This document shows, piece after piece, positions 1-8,637 of a DNA stretch of 64,000 nucleotides. The stretch is from assembly GCF_043944905.1 (NCBI RefSeq), contig NZ_JBIMSN010000138.1:41769-105768 (forward strand). Reading direction: 5' to 3'. Source of the DNA: Antrihabitans spumae (GTDB taxonomy: Bacteria; Actinomycetota; Actinomycetes; Mycobacteriales; Mycobacteriaceae). A program made the translations under genes and the position numbers. The stretch's first letter is position 1. Each line of letters opens with the position of its first letter. The notes below the pieces were generated by a model, which made no database searches, was not told the origin of the DNA, and saw only the letters and a list, made by a program, of their open reading frames with translations.

Positions 1-310
1 ATTCCCGTAGTAGGGGCGCACCGGCGAGCCGCAGCAGACGGGTTCGGATTCGACTCGTCAGCTGCTGAGCGGCCTTTCTGGTGAACGTGAGCCCGAGCAC
101 CTGATCCGGAGCGACCAACCGATTTGCGACCATCCACACGACCCGGGCGGCCATCGTTTCGGTCTTGCCCGCGCCCGCACCGGCGATGACGAGCGTCGGT
201 CCCAACGGTGCCGAGATGACGGCGGACTGTTCGGCTGTCGGCCTAGGCAGTCCAAGTGCGTCGGCAACGACCTCCGGACTCACCAGGTTCGACATCTTGC
301 GAGTCGCCAT
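1..310 (-). CDS. adnB: AdnB, helicase-nuclease subunit (N-terminal part only)
   Basis: This is the N-terminal 103 residues of a UvrD-family helicase that runs off the left edge. Visible are the Walker A loop GAGAGKT and motif Ia LGLTFTRKAA, both typical of SF1A helicases. The ATG (308-310) overlaps the TGA of adnA in an ATGA junction, so the two are translationally coupled. In mycobacteria AdnA and AdnB form a heterodimeric motor-nuclease that resects double-strand breaks, and AdnB is the dominant motor. The name rests on the gene order (Rv3202c then Rv3201c) and on the intact motor motifs; the nuclease domain lies outside the window. Confidence 0.9.
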   Translation of the reverse strand, partial: MATRKMSNLVSPEVVADALGLPRPTAEQSAVISAPLGPTLVIAGAGAGKTETMAARVVWMVANRLVAPDQVLGLTFTRKAAQQLTSRIRTRLLRLAGAPLLRE

Positions 311-3300
311 CAGCCGGTCACCGCCCGACCGCCGTCTTGGGCGGGGCAACTGGTCGAGACCGGGCAATGGCGACACCCGTCGTTGACGATCGCGAGAAAT
401 TCGGGTCCCTTGGTCGCCGCTGCAGCGTCATGAATGGTGTCGCGCCATTGGTCGAGTGCCTCCTGATCGAGTGCGGGCTGCAACCGTTGTGCCGCACCGT
501 CCTTGTTGTGCGACTTAGCGACGAAAACCAATCGGCCACCACCGGGTTCTGCCGCTGGTTCGCCTTCGATGCCACCTTCGGCTGCGGCGACCTGATACGT
601 CGCAAGCTGTGCGTGCCGTTGTGCTTCGTGCTTACTGACCGGCACCTTTCCGGTCTTGACGTCGATGATGACCGGACGTCCGTCGGGATCGTGTTCGAGT
701 CGGTCGATCCGGCCCCTTAGGCGGACCGCTGGATCGTCGTCATCGCGCGGCGGCAGCACACAATCGACCCCGACCTCCACGGCAGCCTCGGTGAGTTCGA
801 GCCGTGAATTAGCCAACCAGACGGAGAAGTTTTCCAACATCTGCGAGGTTCGGCGCAGTTCCTGCCGCGAGTACCAGTCCGATCCGAGATCCAGCGACTG
901 CCATGCCTTTTCGAGGGCGCGCTGCACGTCTTCGGGCGGAATTTTGCCTGCGACGGCCTGCACGAGGGTGTGTACCAGCGTGCCTGCGATCGCGCGTGTG
1001 TTCTCGCCGTCGGTGCCGCCGTGCCGTTCGAGCGCCCACCGCAACGGGCAGGCGCGCAGTAGTTCGACCGTCGAGGGCGACAGCGAAACAGGTCCGTCGT
1101 CGAGCGACCACAAGGCTTGATCCGTTGTCGGTTCGGCGACGCCGTACCAGTGTTGGGGGTCCGCGAATTTCACGCCGGCCTCGGCGAGTCTGGCGAGCTG
1201 TGTTGCTGCCCGTGCGTGCTTGTCGGGGTCGTGCGCGGCGACGTCGGGATCGCATACGACGCTGCGCAATTCGGCGACGAGGGCGGGTAGTGCGAGGAGC
1301 CTGCCCGAGGACTCTTCGGCGCGTGATCCGTCGTCTGCCGATGCGGTGCTGCCGAATCCGCTGTCGGCGAGTTCGTCGATGAACCGGGAGGGCGTCAGAT
1401 CTCGGTCACCGGAGGCGGATTCGACCGCAGTCACGAGCAATGTCAGGCGCGCACGGCTGCAGGCGACAAGCAGCAAGCGACGTTCTTCGGCCAGCAGCGG
1501 TGCCGTGCGGGATAGGTGTTTGCCCGCAGCCCCGATCCCGGCGCTTCCGATACCGGATGTCAGCTCGACCAATGCGTCGGTTCCGAGCAAACTTCCACGC
1601 GCCCGCAGACTCGGCCACAGCCCCTCCTGGACTCCTGCGACAGCAACGACATCCCATTCGCGGCCCGCTGCCGAGTGCGCGCTGACGATCGTCACGGCCT
1701 CGGGAACCACCCCCGACCGAGTTCGACTGTCGACCGGAATTTGCTGCTGCACAACATATTCGACAAAGCCGGCCAGCGTAGCGCGAGGCAATCTGTCGAC
1801 GTAGTTCGCCGCGGCATCGAAGAGCGCAACCACCGCATCGAGGTCGCGGTCCGCCTGAGCACCGACAGCGCCGCCTCGAGACGATGCGGTCGTCCATTTA
1901 CGTTCGAGACCACTTGCCTGCCACGCCGCCCATGCGACCTCTTCGACACTGCGGCTGTTGGCGGCAACGCTGCGAGCGCGAGCCAATACCTTCAGTACCC
2001 GCCGCAACGGCGCTGCTTCGACATCGGTGAGTTGATCGAGCAGCCACAGATGTTCGGTCGCTCCCGTCATCAGCACCCGCAGCAACTCGGTCGATTCGCG
2101 GTCGCCGTCGCGTTCGAGTTCGGCGCGGCGCAGACCTCTGCGCAATCGTCGCAAGCTGACGGGGTCGGCGCCACCGACCGGACTCGATACCAGCGCCGCT
2201 GCGTCGTCGCCGGTGAAGTCGTTCGAGGTCAGCGCACGCAGCGCGAGCAGCAGCCACGCGGCGCCACGTTGGCGCGCCAAGGGCAATTCCGACGCGGCGG
2301 TCGTAACCGGAACCCCGGCCGCCGACAGAGCGCGACGCAGCGGGGCGACCGACAGCGGCACCGACCGAACGATGATCGCCATCTTGGACCACGGGACACC
2401 GTCGCCGAGATGCGCTCGACGAAACGTGTCGGCGATAAGCGTGGCCTCTTTCGCGACTGTGCCCAGGATTCGCACGGACGCTGCGCCGACCGGTCTGTCG
2501 GGAGCCGCTCCAGCGCCTCGATGCGGCGGCAGACCTGGCAGCCTTCCGGCAATGGCCGACACCAACTCGGCGATCGGGGCCGAGCTGCGGTGGTTGGTAC
2601 CGAGCACGATCTGCCGGTCGGACGATTTGTCGACGAGGTCGACCAGAAATGTGGAGTCCGCTCCACGAAACGCAAAGATCGCCTGGTCGGGATCACCCGC
2701 GACAGCACTCACCTCGGTCGCCGTGCCGATCAGCCGAACCAGCTGCGCTGCTTGGGGATCGAGATGATGCGCGTCGTCGACCAGCAGGTACCTGATCCGG
2801 GAGCGCTCCTTGGCAAGCAATTCCGGGTCGGAGGCGAACGCCGACAAGGCGGCACCGACCAACTCCGCCGCGTCGAGCGCCGGTGCGGTGGCCTCGGGAG
2901 CCTCGACCCCGACCGACCACCGGAGCAGGGTCGCCTGTTCGTACCGGGCGGCGAACTTGCCGGCGGCCACCCATTCCGGACGAGAATGCTTGCGGCCGAG
3001 TCGAACAAGATCTTCGGGACCGAGCCCACGTTCGGCCGCCCGCAGCATCAGGTCACGCAACTCCGCGGCGAAACCGGCCATGGCAAGCGCCGGACGCAAC
3101 CGCTCCGGCCACGACTGCGCGTCGTGACCGTAGCCCGACGCGAGATCTTCCAGATCGCCCTGGAGCATTTCCCGAAGCACGGCGTCCTGTTCGGCGCTGG
3201 TCATCAACCGCGGCGGTTGGTTGCCATGTGCCGCGGCTTGCAGCCGCAGCACCGCGAATGCGTACGAGTGCACCGTTCGCACCAGCGGCTCCCGCGTCGC

Positions 3301-3627
3301 GCTCGGCCGCAGCTGCTCGGAGTGCCCGAGCAAACCGTTCGTGATCGCCGACCGAACCTCCGTCGCAGCGCGACGAGACTGCGTCAATACAAGGATCGAC
3401 TCGGGATCGACACCCGCAGAGATCTGCCGGACAGCAATGTCGGTGAGCAGCGCCGTCTTACCGGTGCCCGGTCCACCGAGTACCTGCCACGGATTCCAGC
3501 CTCGATCTGCGGTTTTCGCAGTGAGCAACCGTTGTTCGTCGAACTCCCAGGTGCGATCGGGCACTTGGGAGGGCGCGCGACGGGTGAGCCGGACGGTCTG
3601 TCTGCTCGCTCGCGCTGTCTGTGCCAT
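310..3627 (-). CDS. adnA: AdnA, ATP-dependent helicase-nuclease subunit
   Basis: A 1105-residue protein with an N-terminal UvrD/Rep-type motor and a C-terminal RecB/AddB-type nuclease. The Walker A GGPGTGKT is at residues 51-58. The nuclease motif IIDVKTGK begins near residue 987, with QLATYQ about 20 residues later. Four cysteines (ACPLRW upstream, then C1085, C1088 and C1094 in GCRHCPVSTSC) look like the iron-sulfur staple of AddB-type nucleases. The length suits mycobacterial AdnA (about 1050 residues). It starts at ATG 3627, 64 bp from the divergent LipV-like gene, and is coupled to adnB. Its role is DNA end resection. No damage to conserved motifs was seen. Confidence 0.92.
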   Translation of the reverse strand: MAQTARASRQTVRLTRRAPSQVPDRTWEFDEQRLLTAKTADRGWNPWQVLGGPGTGKTALLTDIAVRQISAGVDPESILVLTQSRRAATEVRSAITNGLLGHSEQLRPSATREPLVRTVHSYAFAVLRLQAAAHGNQPPRLMTSAEQDAVLREMLQGDLEDLASGYGHDAQSWPERLRPALAMAGFAAELRDLMLRAAERGLGPEDLVRLGRKHSRPEWVAAGKFAARYEQATLLRWSVGVEAPEATAPALDAAELVGAALSAFASDPELLAKERSRIRYLLVDDAHHLDPQAAQLVRLIGTATEVSAVAGDPDQAIFAFRGADSTFLVDLVDKSSDRQIVLGTNHRSSAPIAELVSAIAGRLPGLPPHRGAGAAPDRPVGAASVRILGTVAKEATLIADTFRRAHLGDGVPWSKMAIIVRSVPLSVAPLRRALSAAGVPVTTAASELPLARQRGAAWLLLALRALTSNDFTGDDAAALVSSPVGGADPVSLRRLRRGLRRAELERDGDRESTELLRVLMTGATEHLWLLDQLTDVEAAPLRRVLKVLARARSVAANSRSVEEVAWAAWQASGLERKWTTASSRGGAVGAQADRDLDAVVALFDAAANYVDRLPRATLAGFVEYVVQQQIPVDSRTRSGVVPEAVTIVSAHSAAGREWDVVAVAGVQEGLWPSLRARGSLLGTDALVELTSGIGSAGIGAAGKHLSRTAPLLAEERRLLLVACSRARLTLLVTAVESASGDRDLTPSRFIDELADSGFGSTASADDGSRAEESSGRLLALPALVAELRSVVCDPDVAAHDPDKHARAATQLARLAEAGVKFADPQHWYGVAEPTTDQALWSLDDGPVSLSPSTVELLRACPLRWALERHGGTDGENTRAIAGTLVHTLVQAVAGKIPPEDVQRALEKAWQSLDLGSDWYSRQELRRTSQMLENFSVWLANSRLELTEAAVEVGVDCVLPPRDDDDPAVRLRGRIDRLEHDPDGRPVIIDVKTGKVPVSKHEAQRHAQLATYQVAAAEGGIEGEPAAEPGGGRLVFVAKSHNKDGAAQRLQPALDQEALDQWRDTIHDAAAATKGPEFLAIVNDGCRHCPVSTSCPAQDGGRAVTG

Positions 3628-3691
3628 GTGACGATTTCAGCACGGGGGTCCGACACGAGCGCGTCGGGCGGTGGTGCGGCAAACTGGTCCG

Positions 3692-4471
3692 GTGCCGCAA
3701 TCGCATGTCTACAACTGGGGACCCGACGACGGTCCCGTCGTACTCGCACTGCACGGTCTCACCGGTCACGGAAAACGATGGGCGAACTTCGCGTCCGAGC
3801 ACCTGCCCGAGGCACAGGTCATCGCACCCGATCTCCGTGGGCACGGCCGCTCGCCGTGGCAACCACCGTGGACCTTCGAGCACCTGGTCGACGATGTTGC
3901 CGCGCTGCTCGATGCCGCAGGTCCCGCGATCGTCGTCGGTCACTCGTTCGGCGGCGCCGTCGCGACGCACCTTGCCGCACGCCGTCCGGAGTTGGTCACT
4001 GGGCTCGTTCTACTCGACCCGGCGATTGGGCTCGACCCCGACCTCGCGCTGGCGAACGCCGGTGCCGCGGCCGCATATTCCGACTACACCGATGCGGCAG
4101 AAGCGCGGTCGGAGAAGCTTCACGAGGCCTGGGGCGAGCTCGATCCAGCGCTGCTGGACGCGGAACTGGCCGAGCACCTGGTGCCTGCCGGAGACGGCAG
4201 AGTCGAGTGGCGGCTGTCCACGCCTGCCATGGTCACCTACTGGAGCGAACTGACACGCGACTTCGTGCTGCCCCCTTCCGGATTGCCGACCGTTCTCGTC
4301 CAAGCGATGCGGGTGCAACCGCCCTATGTGACGGCAGCTTTCCGATCGGCTCTCGTCGACCGACTCGGCGCGGCGCTGACAGTCCACGAATTCGACTGCG
4401 ATCACATGGTTCCGCTCGCGAGAGGCGCCGACGTCGCCGATATCGTTCGCACGCTGCTTCGAACGGAATGA
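3692..4471 (+). CDS. Alpha/beta hydrolase, LipV-like
   Basis: A 259-residue alpha/beta-hydrolase fold protein. It has the oxyanion-side motif LHGLTGHGKRW, a nucleophile elbow GHSFGG and a C-terminal acid/His region DCDHMVPLA. The GTG at 3692 (VPQSHVYNWG) is preferred; a GTG at 3671 in the same frame would add seven residues. It is the positional counterpart of M. tuberculosis Rv3203 (lipV), which also lies next to adnAB. It overlaps the following alkyltransferase-like gene by ATGA, so the two are probably cotranscribed. The substrate is unknown; esterase or lipase activity is a family-level inference. Confidence 0.85.
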   Translation: MPQSHVYNWGPDDGPVVLALHGLTGHGKRWANFASEHLPEAQVIAPDLRGHGRSPWQPPWTFEHLVDDVAALLDAAGPAIVVGHSFGGAVATHLAARRPELVTGLVLLDPAIGLDPDLALANAGAAAAYSDYTDAAEARSEKLHEAWGELDPALLDAELAEHLVPAGDGRVEWRLSTPAMVTYWSELTRDFVLPPSGLPTVLVQAMRVQPPYVTAAFRSALVDRLGAALTVHEFDCDHMVPLARGADVADIVRTLLRTE

Positions 4472-4773
4472 GCGTGGCGACAACCGACACACAGATCGAA
4501 CGGGTGCGGGAGCTCGTCGCCTCCGTTCCCGCAGGCAGCGTCGTGACCTACGGCGACCTCGCCGCCGCAGCCGGTCTGTCGAGCGCCCGCACCGTCGGCT
4601 GGATCATGCGGACCGACTCGGCCGATCTGCCGTGGCACCGCGTGATCGGCGCCAGCGGACGGCCTGCGCCACATCTGACGAACAGTCAGCTCGCCAAGCT
4701 CGACGCCGAAGGGGTTCCGATCAACGACGGGCGAGTCGACGTCCGCCGTGCCAGATTCGCTCTGCCGGAATAG
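4468..4773 (+). CDS. Alkyltransferase-like protein (MGMT family, no active-site Cys)
   Basis: A 101-residue protein of the O6-alkylguanine-DNA alkyltransferase DNA-binding fold. The usual PCHR active-site motif reads PWHRVIG, so tryptophan replaces the acceptor cysteine. That is the hallmark of ATL proteins, which bind O6-alkylguanine and hand the lesion to nucleotide excision repair without removing the alkyl group. The ATG overlaps the stop of the upstream hydrolase. It corresponds in position to Rv3204. A much longer open frame reaches upstream in the same phase but runs antisense to adnA and is not coding. Confidence 0.9.
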   Translation: MSVATTDTQIERVRELVASVPAGSVVTYGDLAAAAGLSSARTVGWIMRTDSADLPWHRVIGASGRPAPHLTNSQLAKLDAEGVPINDGRVDVRRARFALPE

Positions 4774-4776
4774 TTT

Positions 4777-5322
4777 TCACGCCCAGCCTGCGACGTCGTC
4801 GGAGTCGATGCCTGCCCGCTTGTAGGTCGTGTTGGCGCCGTCGAGGGATTCACGGATGATGTCGGCATGACCGCTGTGGTGGGCGATCTCCCGGAAGATG
4901 TGCAACACGATCCGGCGTACGGTCCACCATTCCCGTTCGGGACTCCACGGAGCGGTCGGCAAGGGGACCAGGTCGTCGAGGTTCGGTACCGAACCGATGA
5001 TCGCCTCGGTCCGGGCGACTATTGCCTCCCACTCGGAAAGCAGCCCTTCGACGGTGACGTCGGCCCCCATCGAATACTCGTCACCGATCGCGGCCAGATC
5101 GATCTCGGCGGTTTCGTCGCGCTCGACAATCACACGCACCCAGTGCTTTTCGCAGTTCGACACGTGTCGAAGCAGACCGCCGAGGGTGAGTTCGCTTGCG
5201 GTCGTGCGCCGGCGCGCGTTGTCGTCGCTGATCCCGCTCACCGCGATGCGGAACAGGTTGCGCTGGTCGGCGAGCATTGCCAGCAGGTCGGTGCGTTCGG
5301 TCGTGAGCGTCATGTTCGTCAT
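4777..5322 (-). CDS. DinB/DUF664-family protein
   Basis: A 181-residue protein of the DinB-like four-helix-bundle superfamily. Candidate metal-binding histidines occur in LLRHVSNCEKHW and in IAHHSGHADIIR, the usual spacing for this family. The chosen ATG gives MTNMTLTTERTDLL; an internal ATG at 5313 is possible, and the longer open frame upstream lacks a convincing start. Many relatives are thiol-dependent transferases or have no known function, so no reaction is assigned. It ends three bases from the convergent ATL gene and starts the first block with no counterpart in the Rv3201c-Rv3235 backbone. Confidence 0.82.
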   Translation of the reverse strand: MTNMTLTTERTDLLAMLADQRNLFRIAVSGISDDNARRRTTASELTLGGLLRHVSNCEKHWVRVIVERDETAEIDLAAIGDEYSMGADVTVEGLLSEWEAIVARTEAIIGSVPNLDDLVPLPTAPWSPEREWWTVRRIVLHIFREIAHHSGHADIIRESLDGANTTYKRAGIDSDDVAGWA

Positions 5323-5378
5323 AGGAAAAACATTACGAGCAATTGCGGACAGTTCTATTCCTAAATCAAGCTCTGATT

Positions 5379-5852
5379 TCAACCCGACCGAGCGGGCCGA
5401 GCACCCGGACCGATCGAGGCGACCGTGTCGTGGGCGGTCAGCGCGCGGGTGGACCCGACCGGCGTGACGACCGCCTCGACGGCCGATCCTGTCGCCCGTT
5501 CGGTCACGATCAGGGCAGGTCCATCGTCGTCGGCGCAGTACCGATCGCCCCACTGCAACAACGAGATCAGCACGGGAAACAGGTCGAGGCCCTTCTCGGT
5601 GAGTCGGTACTGCTTGCGCGCGCGCATGCCTGCGACCTGGTAGGGCTCGGTGCGCAGCACTCCGACCGCGACGAGGGTGCGTAGCCTGTCCGCGAGAATC
5701 GGCTCGGATACCCCGATGTGTCGGCGCATGTCGTCGAAGCGTCTGACGCCGTTGAAGGCTTCACGCAGAACGAGCAGCGTCCATTTCTCTCCGATGACGT
5801 CGAGTGTTCGCTGCACGGAACAGTTCGCGGTACTCGTTTCCAACCACTCCAT
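5379..5852 (-). CDS. HxlR-family transcriptional regulator
   Basis: A 157-residue HxlR-type winged-helix protein. The N-terminal cysteine typical of redox- or electrophile-sensing HxlR members is Cys11 (TANCSVQ). It is followed by the family core WTLLVLREAFNGVRRFDD, then SEPILADRLRTL as recognition region, with a 60-residue tail. It is divergent from a PaaI-like thioesterase, and the 45-bp gap holds a 7-bp inverted repeat that overlaps both promoters. It probably represses both itself and the thioesterase. The inducer is not evident. Confidence 0.9.
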   Translation of the reverse strand: MEWLETSTANCSVQRTLDVIGEKWTLLVLREAFNGVRRFDDMRRHIGVSEPILADRLRTLVAVGVLRTEPYQVAGMRARKQYRLTEKGLDLFPVLISLLQWGDRYCADDDGPALIVTERATGSAVEAVVTPVGSTRALTAHDTVASIGPGARPARSG

Positions 5853-5864
5853 AGGTCCATCCTA

Positions 5865-5889
5865 GCTAACTTCTGAAACAACAGTTAGC
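5865..5889. promoter_or_regulatory. Putative HxlR operator (inverted repeat)
   Basis: GCTAACT and AGTTAGC form a perfect 7-bp inverted repeat with an 11-nt spacer, in the middle of the 45-bp gap between the divergent HxlR regulator and thioesterase genes. The position, symmetry and size fit a dimeric winged-helix operator. Binding is inferred. Confidence 0.55.
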
Positions 5890-5897
5890 ATCGGCGT

Positions 5898-6302
5898 ATG
5901 GAAACCATGGATCCGACCGAATTCAGTACCTTCGTCAAGGCATCGGGCCTCGACATCACCGAAGCGACAGGAACGCGTGTTGTGGGGCACATCGACCTCG
6001 ACACCAACCATCACACTCCGTGGGGCGTTGTGCACGGCGGCGTGTATACAACTGCGGTGGAGACGGCTGCGAGCCTCGGAGCGAGTCTCGCCGTCGCCGA
6101 GCGCAAACACTTCGCGGTGGGCGTGCACAATGCAACCGACTTCATTCGCGCCACAAAATCCGGCCGCGTCGACGTCGTCGCCGAGCCGCTCCAGCAGGGT
6201 AGGACGCAACAGTTGTGGCTGGTCACAGTCACCGAGACATGTACGGGCAAGGCCATCGCCCGAGGTCAGGTCCGGCTGCAGAACCTGCCACTACCCCAGT
6301 GA
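5898..6302 (+). CDS. PaaI-like hotdog-fold thioesterase
   Basis: A 134-residue single hotdog-domain protein. The motif VVHGGVYTTAVETAAS is the typical PaaI-type active-site helix (HGG plus an acidic residue), and HNATDFIRAT matches the second hotdog strand region. Such enzymes hydrolyse acyl- or aryl-CoA thioesters. The start at ATG 5898 lies nine bases after the inverted repeat shared with the divergent HxlR gene, so this is its likely regulatory target. The physiological substrate is unknown. Confidence 0.87.
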   Translation: METMDPTEFSTFVKASGLDITEATGTRVVGHIDLDTNHHTPWGVVHGGVYTTAVETAASLGASLAVAERKHFAVGVHNATDFIRATKSGRVDVVAEPLQQGRTQQLWLVTVTETCTGKAIARGQVRLQNLPLPQ

Positions 6303-6333
6303 CCGCATGCGTACGTGTGACAGCATTGCGCAC

Positions 6334-8061
6334 ATGCACGCCGACGCCGTCATCCTCGCGGGAGGTCGCGCGAGTCGAATGGGCGGTGTCGACAAACCGG
6401 CAATCGAGATCGGCGGCCGCACGATGCTCGATGCGGCACTCGAGGCGGTTGCGGCCTGTGATCGCATAGTTGTCGTCGGACCACACCGCGCCGACATGGC
6501 CGCGAATATTGTTCAGACGCAAGAGGTTCCACGTGGAGGTGGCCCGGTCGCCGCGATCGGCGCTGCCCTTCGTGTGCTCGACGAAGGCGCTGACCTGATC
6601 GTCGTCGTCGCTGCCGACATACCGTTCATCGGGGCCGAGGCAATTGCGGCTGTCGCCGAGGAGTGCCGGCGAACCGGGACCGATGCGGTGTTCGCGGTCG
6701 ACGAGTCGGGTCGCTCGCAGTATCTCGTCGGCGCCTGGCGTCGCGACTATCTCGACGAACGCGTGCGCTCGCTGGGATCTCTCGACAATCTCGCAATGAA
6801 GGCGCTCCTCCCTAGCCGCATGGGTACCATTGCGCTGCAGGGTATTTCGGATTGCGACACCGAGTCCGATATCGCGCGGGCACGGGCGTCTGTCACACCT
6901 GGCACCGCCCTCGAGCTGACCGTTGCGCGGGCGCTGCTTCGTAACGAGTTGTCTGCCTTGCCATCTCGGCGAAGACAGTTACGCGACGCCATCGGAGCCA
7001 CCCTCGCCGAACCGGTGCGAAGCGCAGTGGCGTTGCCGCGCTTCGACATCTCGGCGATGGACGGCTACGCCGTAGCCGGGCCTGGACCGTGGCAACTGCG
7101 CGCCGAGGTCGGCTACGCGGGCGGGGAACGACCGGCGTTGCTACAACCCGGGGAGGCGGTCCGCATCGCGACCGGCGCCCACCTGCCCGATGGATCGACT
7201 GCCGTTCTCCGCGACGAATTCGCAGACGTGACCGGTGGCGAACTTACGCGTCGACCGCAAACCCCTGTCCGAGAAGACATTCGACGTGCCGGTGAAGACT
7301 GGCCGACGGGTCACGAACTGCTCCCCGCGGGCGCAGCGGTGACTCCGATGGTGGCATCCGCGGCAGCGAGCGGCGAGATATTCGAGGCCCTCGTTCGTGG
7401 ACCGGTGCGAGCGCACGTCGTCGTCACCGGAGACGAAATTCGCAGCGAAGGTCCACTGCGACAAGGACAGACCCGCGACTCCGTCGGTCCGGTCGTATCG
7501 CATTTCCTGGCATGGTGTGGCATCGACGCTGCCGGCGCGACACACCTTCGCGACACAGCGGACGGCTTCGACACCCTGTTCGCCTCGGCAATCGACTGCG
7601 ACCTCATCGTCATCGTCGGCGCCACAGGCGGTGGTGCCGCCGATCAACTGCGGGCCGCGCTCGATCGAGCGGGGGCCAAAATACTCGTCGAGCGAGTCCG
7701 GTGTCGCCCTGGCGGATCGCAGCTGACCGCCGAATTGGTCGACGGCCGTACCGTTCTCGGCTTGCCAGGCAATCCGTTCGCCGCGATCTCGACATTGCTT
7801 GTCACCGCGCCCGCGATCGTCGATGGCTTGACCGCACGAACAGCACGGCCACCGATCGTCGGCTCCCTCGCCAATGCATCCGCCTGCAGTGGCCCGGTCA
7901 CCAGAATCGTCCCCGTCACCCGCACGCCGGACGGCACGTGGACAGCCGATGTTGCTACCAGGACAGCACATCTGGCCGGTCTCGTCGGTCGCGACGGCCT
8001 CGCGATAGTTCCACCGGCGGCAGCAGACGGCGATCTGATCGAGCTGATCCTTTTTCCATGA
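6334..8061 (+). CDS. MobA-MoeA fusion, molybdenum cofactor synthesis
   Basis: A 575-residue bifunctional protein. Residues 1 to about 185 are a MobA-like nucleotidyltransferase: LAGGRASRMGG, then DKP, GGPVAAIGAAL and VVAADIPF. Residues about 190-575 are MoeA-like: SAMDGYAV, VVVTGDEI, RDSVGPVVSHF and LGLPGNPFAAIS. Together they suggest molybdate insertion followed by nucleotide attachment to molybdopterin. The MoeA loop normally read as GG-SVG-D-D is here GATGGGAADQL, an unusual sequence. ATG 6334 is preferred because it opens directly on the MobA fold; an in-frame ATG at 6307 adds nine residues. The nearby nitrate-assimilation operon is a plausible customer, but no nitrate reductase is in the window. 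Confidence 0.87.
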   Translation: MHADAVILAGGRASRMGGVDKPAIEIGGRTMLDAALEAVAACDRIVVVGPHRADMAANIVQTQEVPRGGGPVAAIGAALRVLDEGADLIVVVAADIPFIGAEAIAAVAEECRRTGTDAVFAVDESGRSQYLVGAWRRDYLDERVRSLGSLDNLAMKALLPSRMGTIALQGISDCDTESDIARARASVTPGTALELTVARALLRNELSALPSRRRQLRDAIGATLAEPVRSAVALPRFDISAMDGYAVAGPGPWQLRAEVGYAGGERPALLQPGEAVRIATGAHLPDGSTAVLRDEFADVTGGELTRRPQTPVREDIRRAGEDWPTGHELLPAGAAVTPMVASAAASGEIFEALVRGPVRAHVVVTGDEIRSEGPLRQGQTRDSVGPVVSHFLAWCGIDAAGATHLRDTADGFDTLFASAIDCDLIVIVGATGGGAADQLRAALDRAGAKILVERVRCRPGGSQLTAELVDGRTVLGLPGNPFAAISTLLVTAPAIVDGLTARTARPPIVGSLANASACSGPVTRIVPVTRTPDGTWTADVATRTAHLAGLVGRDGLAIVPPAAADGDLIELILFP

Positions 8062-8067
8062 CAACGC

Positions 8068-8102
8068 AAAAGGCCCCTGGTGATCGACAACCAAGGGCCT
8101 TT
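8068..8102. terminator. Bidirectional terminator
   Basis: The arms AAAGGCCCCTGG and CCAAGGGCCTTT form a 12-bp stem with one mismatch around a 10-nt loop. The A-rich left flank and T-rich right flank let it work for both the MobA-MoeA gene and the convergent DUF4870 gene. Confidence 0.75.
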
Positions 8103-8118
8103 CGCTACTGCGAGATGT

Positions 8119-8637
8119 CTACTTCACGAAACTCACGTTGACCGGGTACTTGTACGGCTCACCCCTGTTGGCGGCGATCGATCCCATGATTCCGAAGACG
8201 ATCGCTGCGATCCACGCGGCAAAGAACGTCAGGAAGCCGATGAGGATGATCATCAGGATGAAGGACACGAAGTACACGATCATCAGCAAGATCTGGAAGT
8301 TCAGTGCCTGCACCGAATGTCCACGTACGAACGGGTCACGGTCCTTGTACATCAAGAAGATGACCAACGGCGGAATGAAGCCGAAGAAGATGCCGCCGAG
8401 GTGGGCGAAGAGCGCCCACATCTTCGCGTCGCTCGCGGACACGGGAGCCTGGTAACCGGCGGGACCCGGCTGACCGTACTGCGGAGCCTGACCGTACTGA
8501 GGAGCCTGGCCGTACTGGGGTGCCTGGCCGTACTGAGGAGCCTGGCCGTACTGCGGCGGTGGCGCCTGGCCGTACTGCGGGGGCGCCTGGTACGGCTGGC
8601 CGCCTTGCTTGGAAAGGTCTAGCGGATCGTCGGTCAT
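8119..8637 (-). CDS. DUF4870 membrane protein with Gln/Pro/Tyr repeats
   Basis: A 172-residue protein. Residues about 15-65 are a low-complexity N-terminal arm of QAPQYG repeats. The C-terminal half has three hydrophobic helices (WALFAHLGGIFFGFIPPLVIF, then a long stretch around ILLMIVYFVSFILMI, then FFAAWIAAIVFGIMG) and the conserved DPFVRGHSVQALNFQI segment. This matches the DUF4870/Tic20-like family. The repeat arm is likely cytoplasmic and disordered. The function is unknown. Confidence 0.85.
   Translation of the reverse strand: MTDDPLDLSKQGGQPYQAPPQYGQAPPPQYGQAPQYGQAPQYGQAPQYGQAPQYGQPGPAGYQAPVSASDAKMWALFAHLGGIFFGFIPPLVIFLMYKDRDPFVRGHSVQALNFQILLMIVYFVSFILMIILIGFLTFFAAWIAAIVFGIMGSIAANRGEPYKYPVNVSFVK
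8471..8590. repeat. Imperfect 18-bp tandem repeat encoding GQAPQY units
   Basis: About four to five 18-bp units resembling TGGCCGTACTGAGGAGCC, followed by two longer variants with extra proline codons, encode the repeat arm of the DUF4870 protein. Length variation between strains is likely. Confidence 0.8.

Noticed and set aside
1516..4773. 1085-codon open frame on the plus strand opposite adnA
   Set aside because: Arg/Gly/Arg-rich translation typical of an antisense frame in high-GC DNA. Only its last 101 codons (4468-4773) match a protein family.
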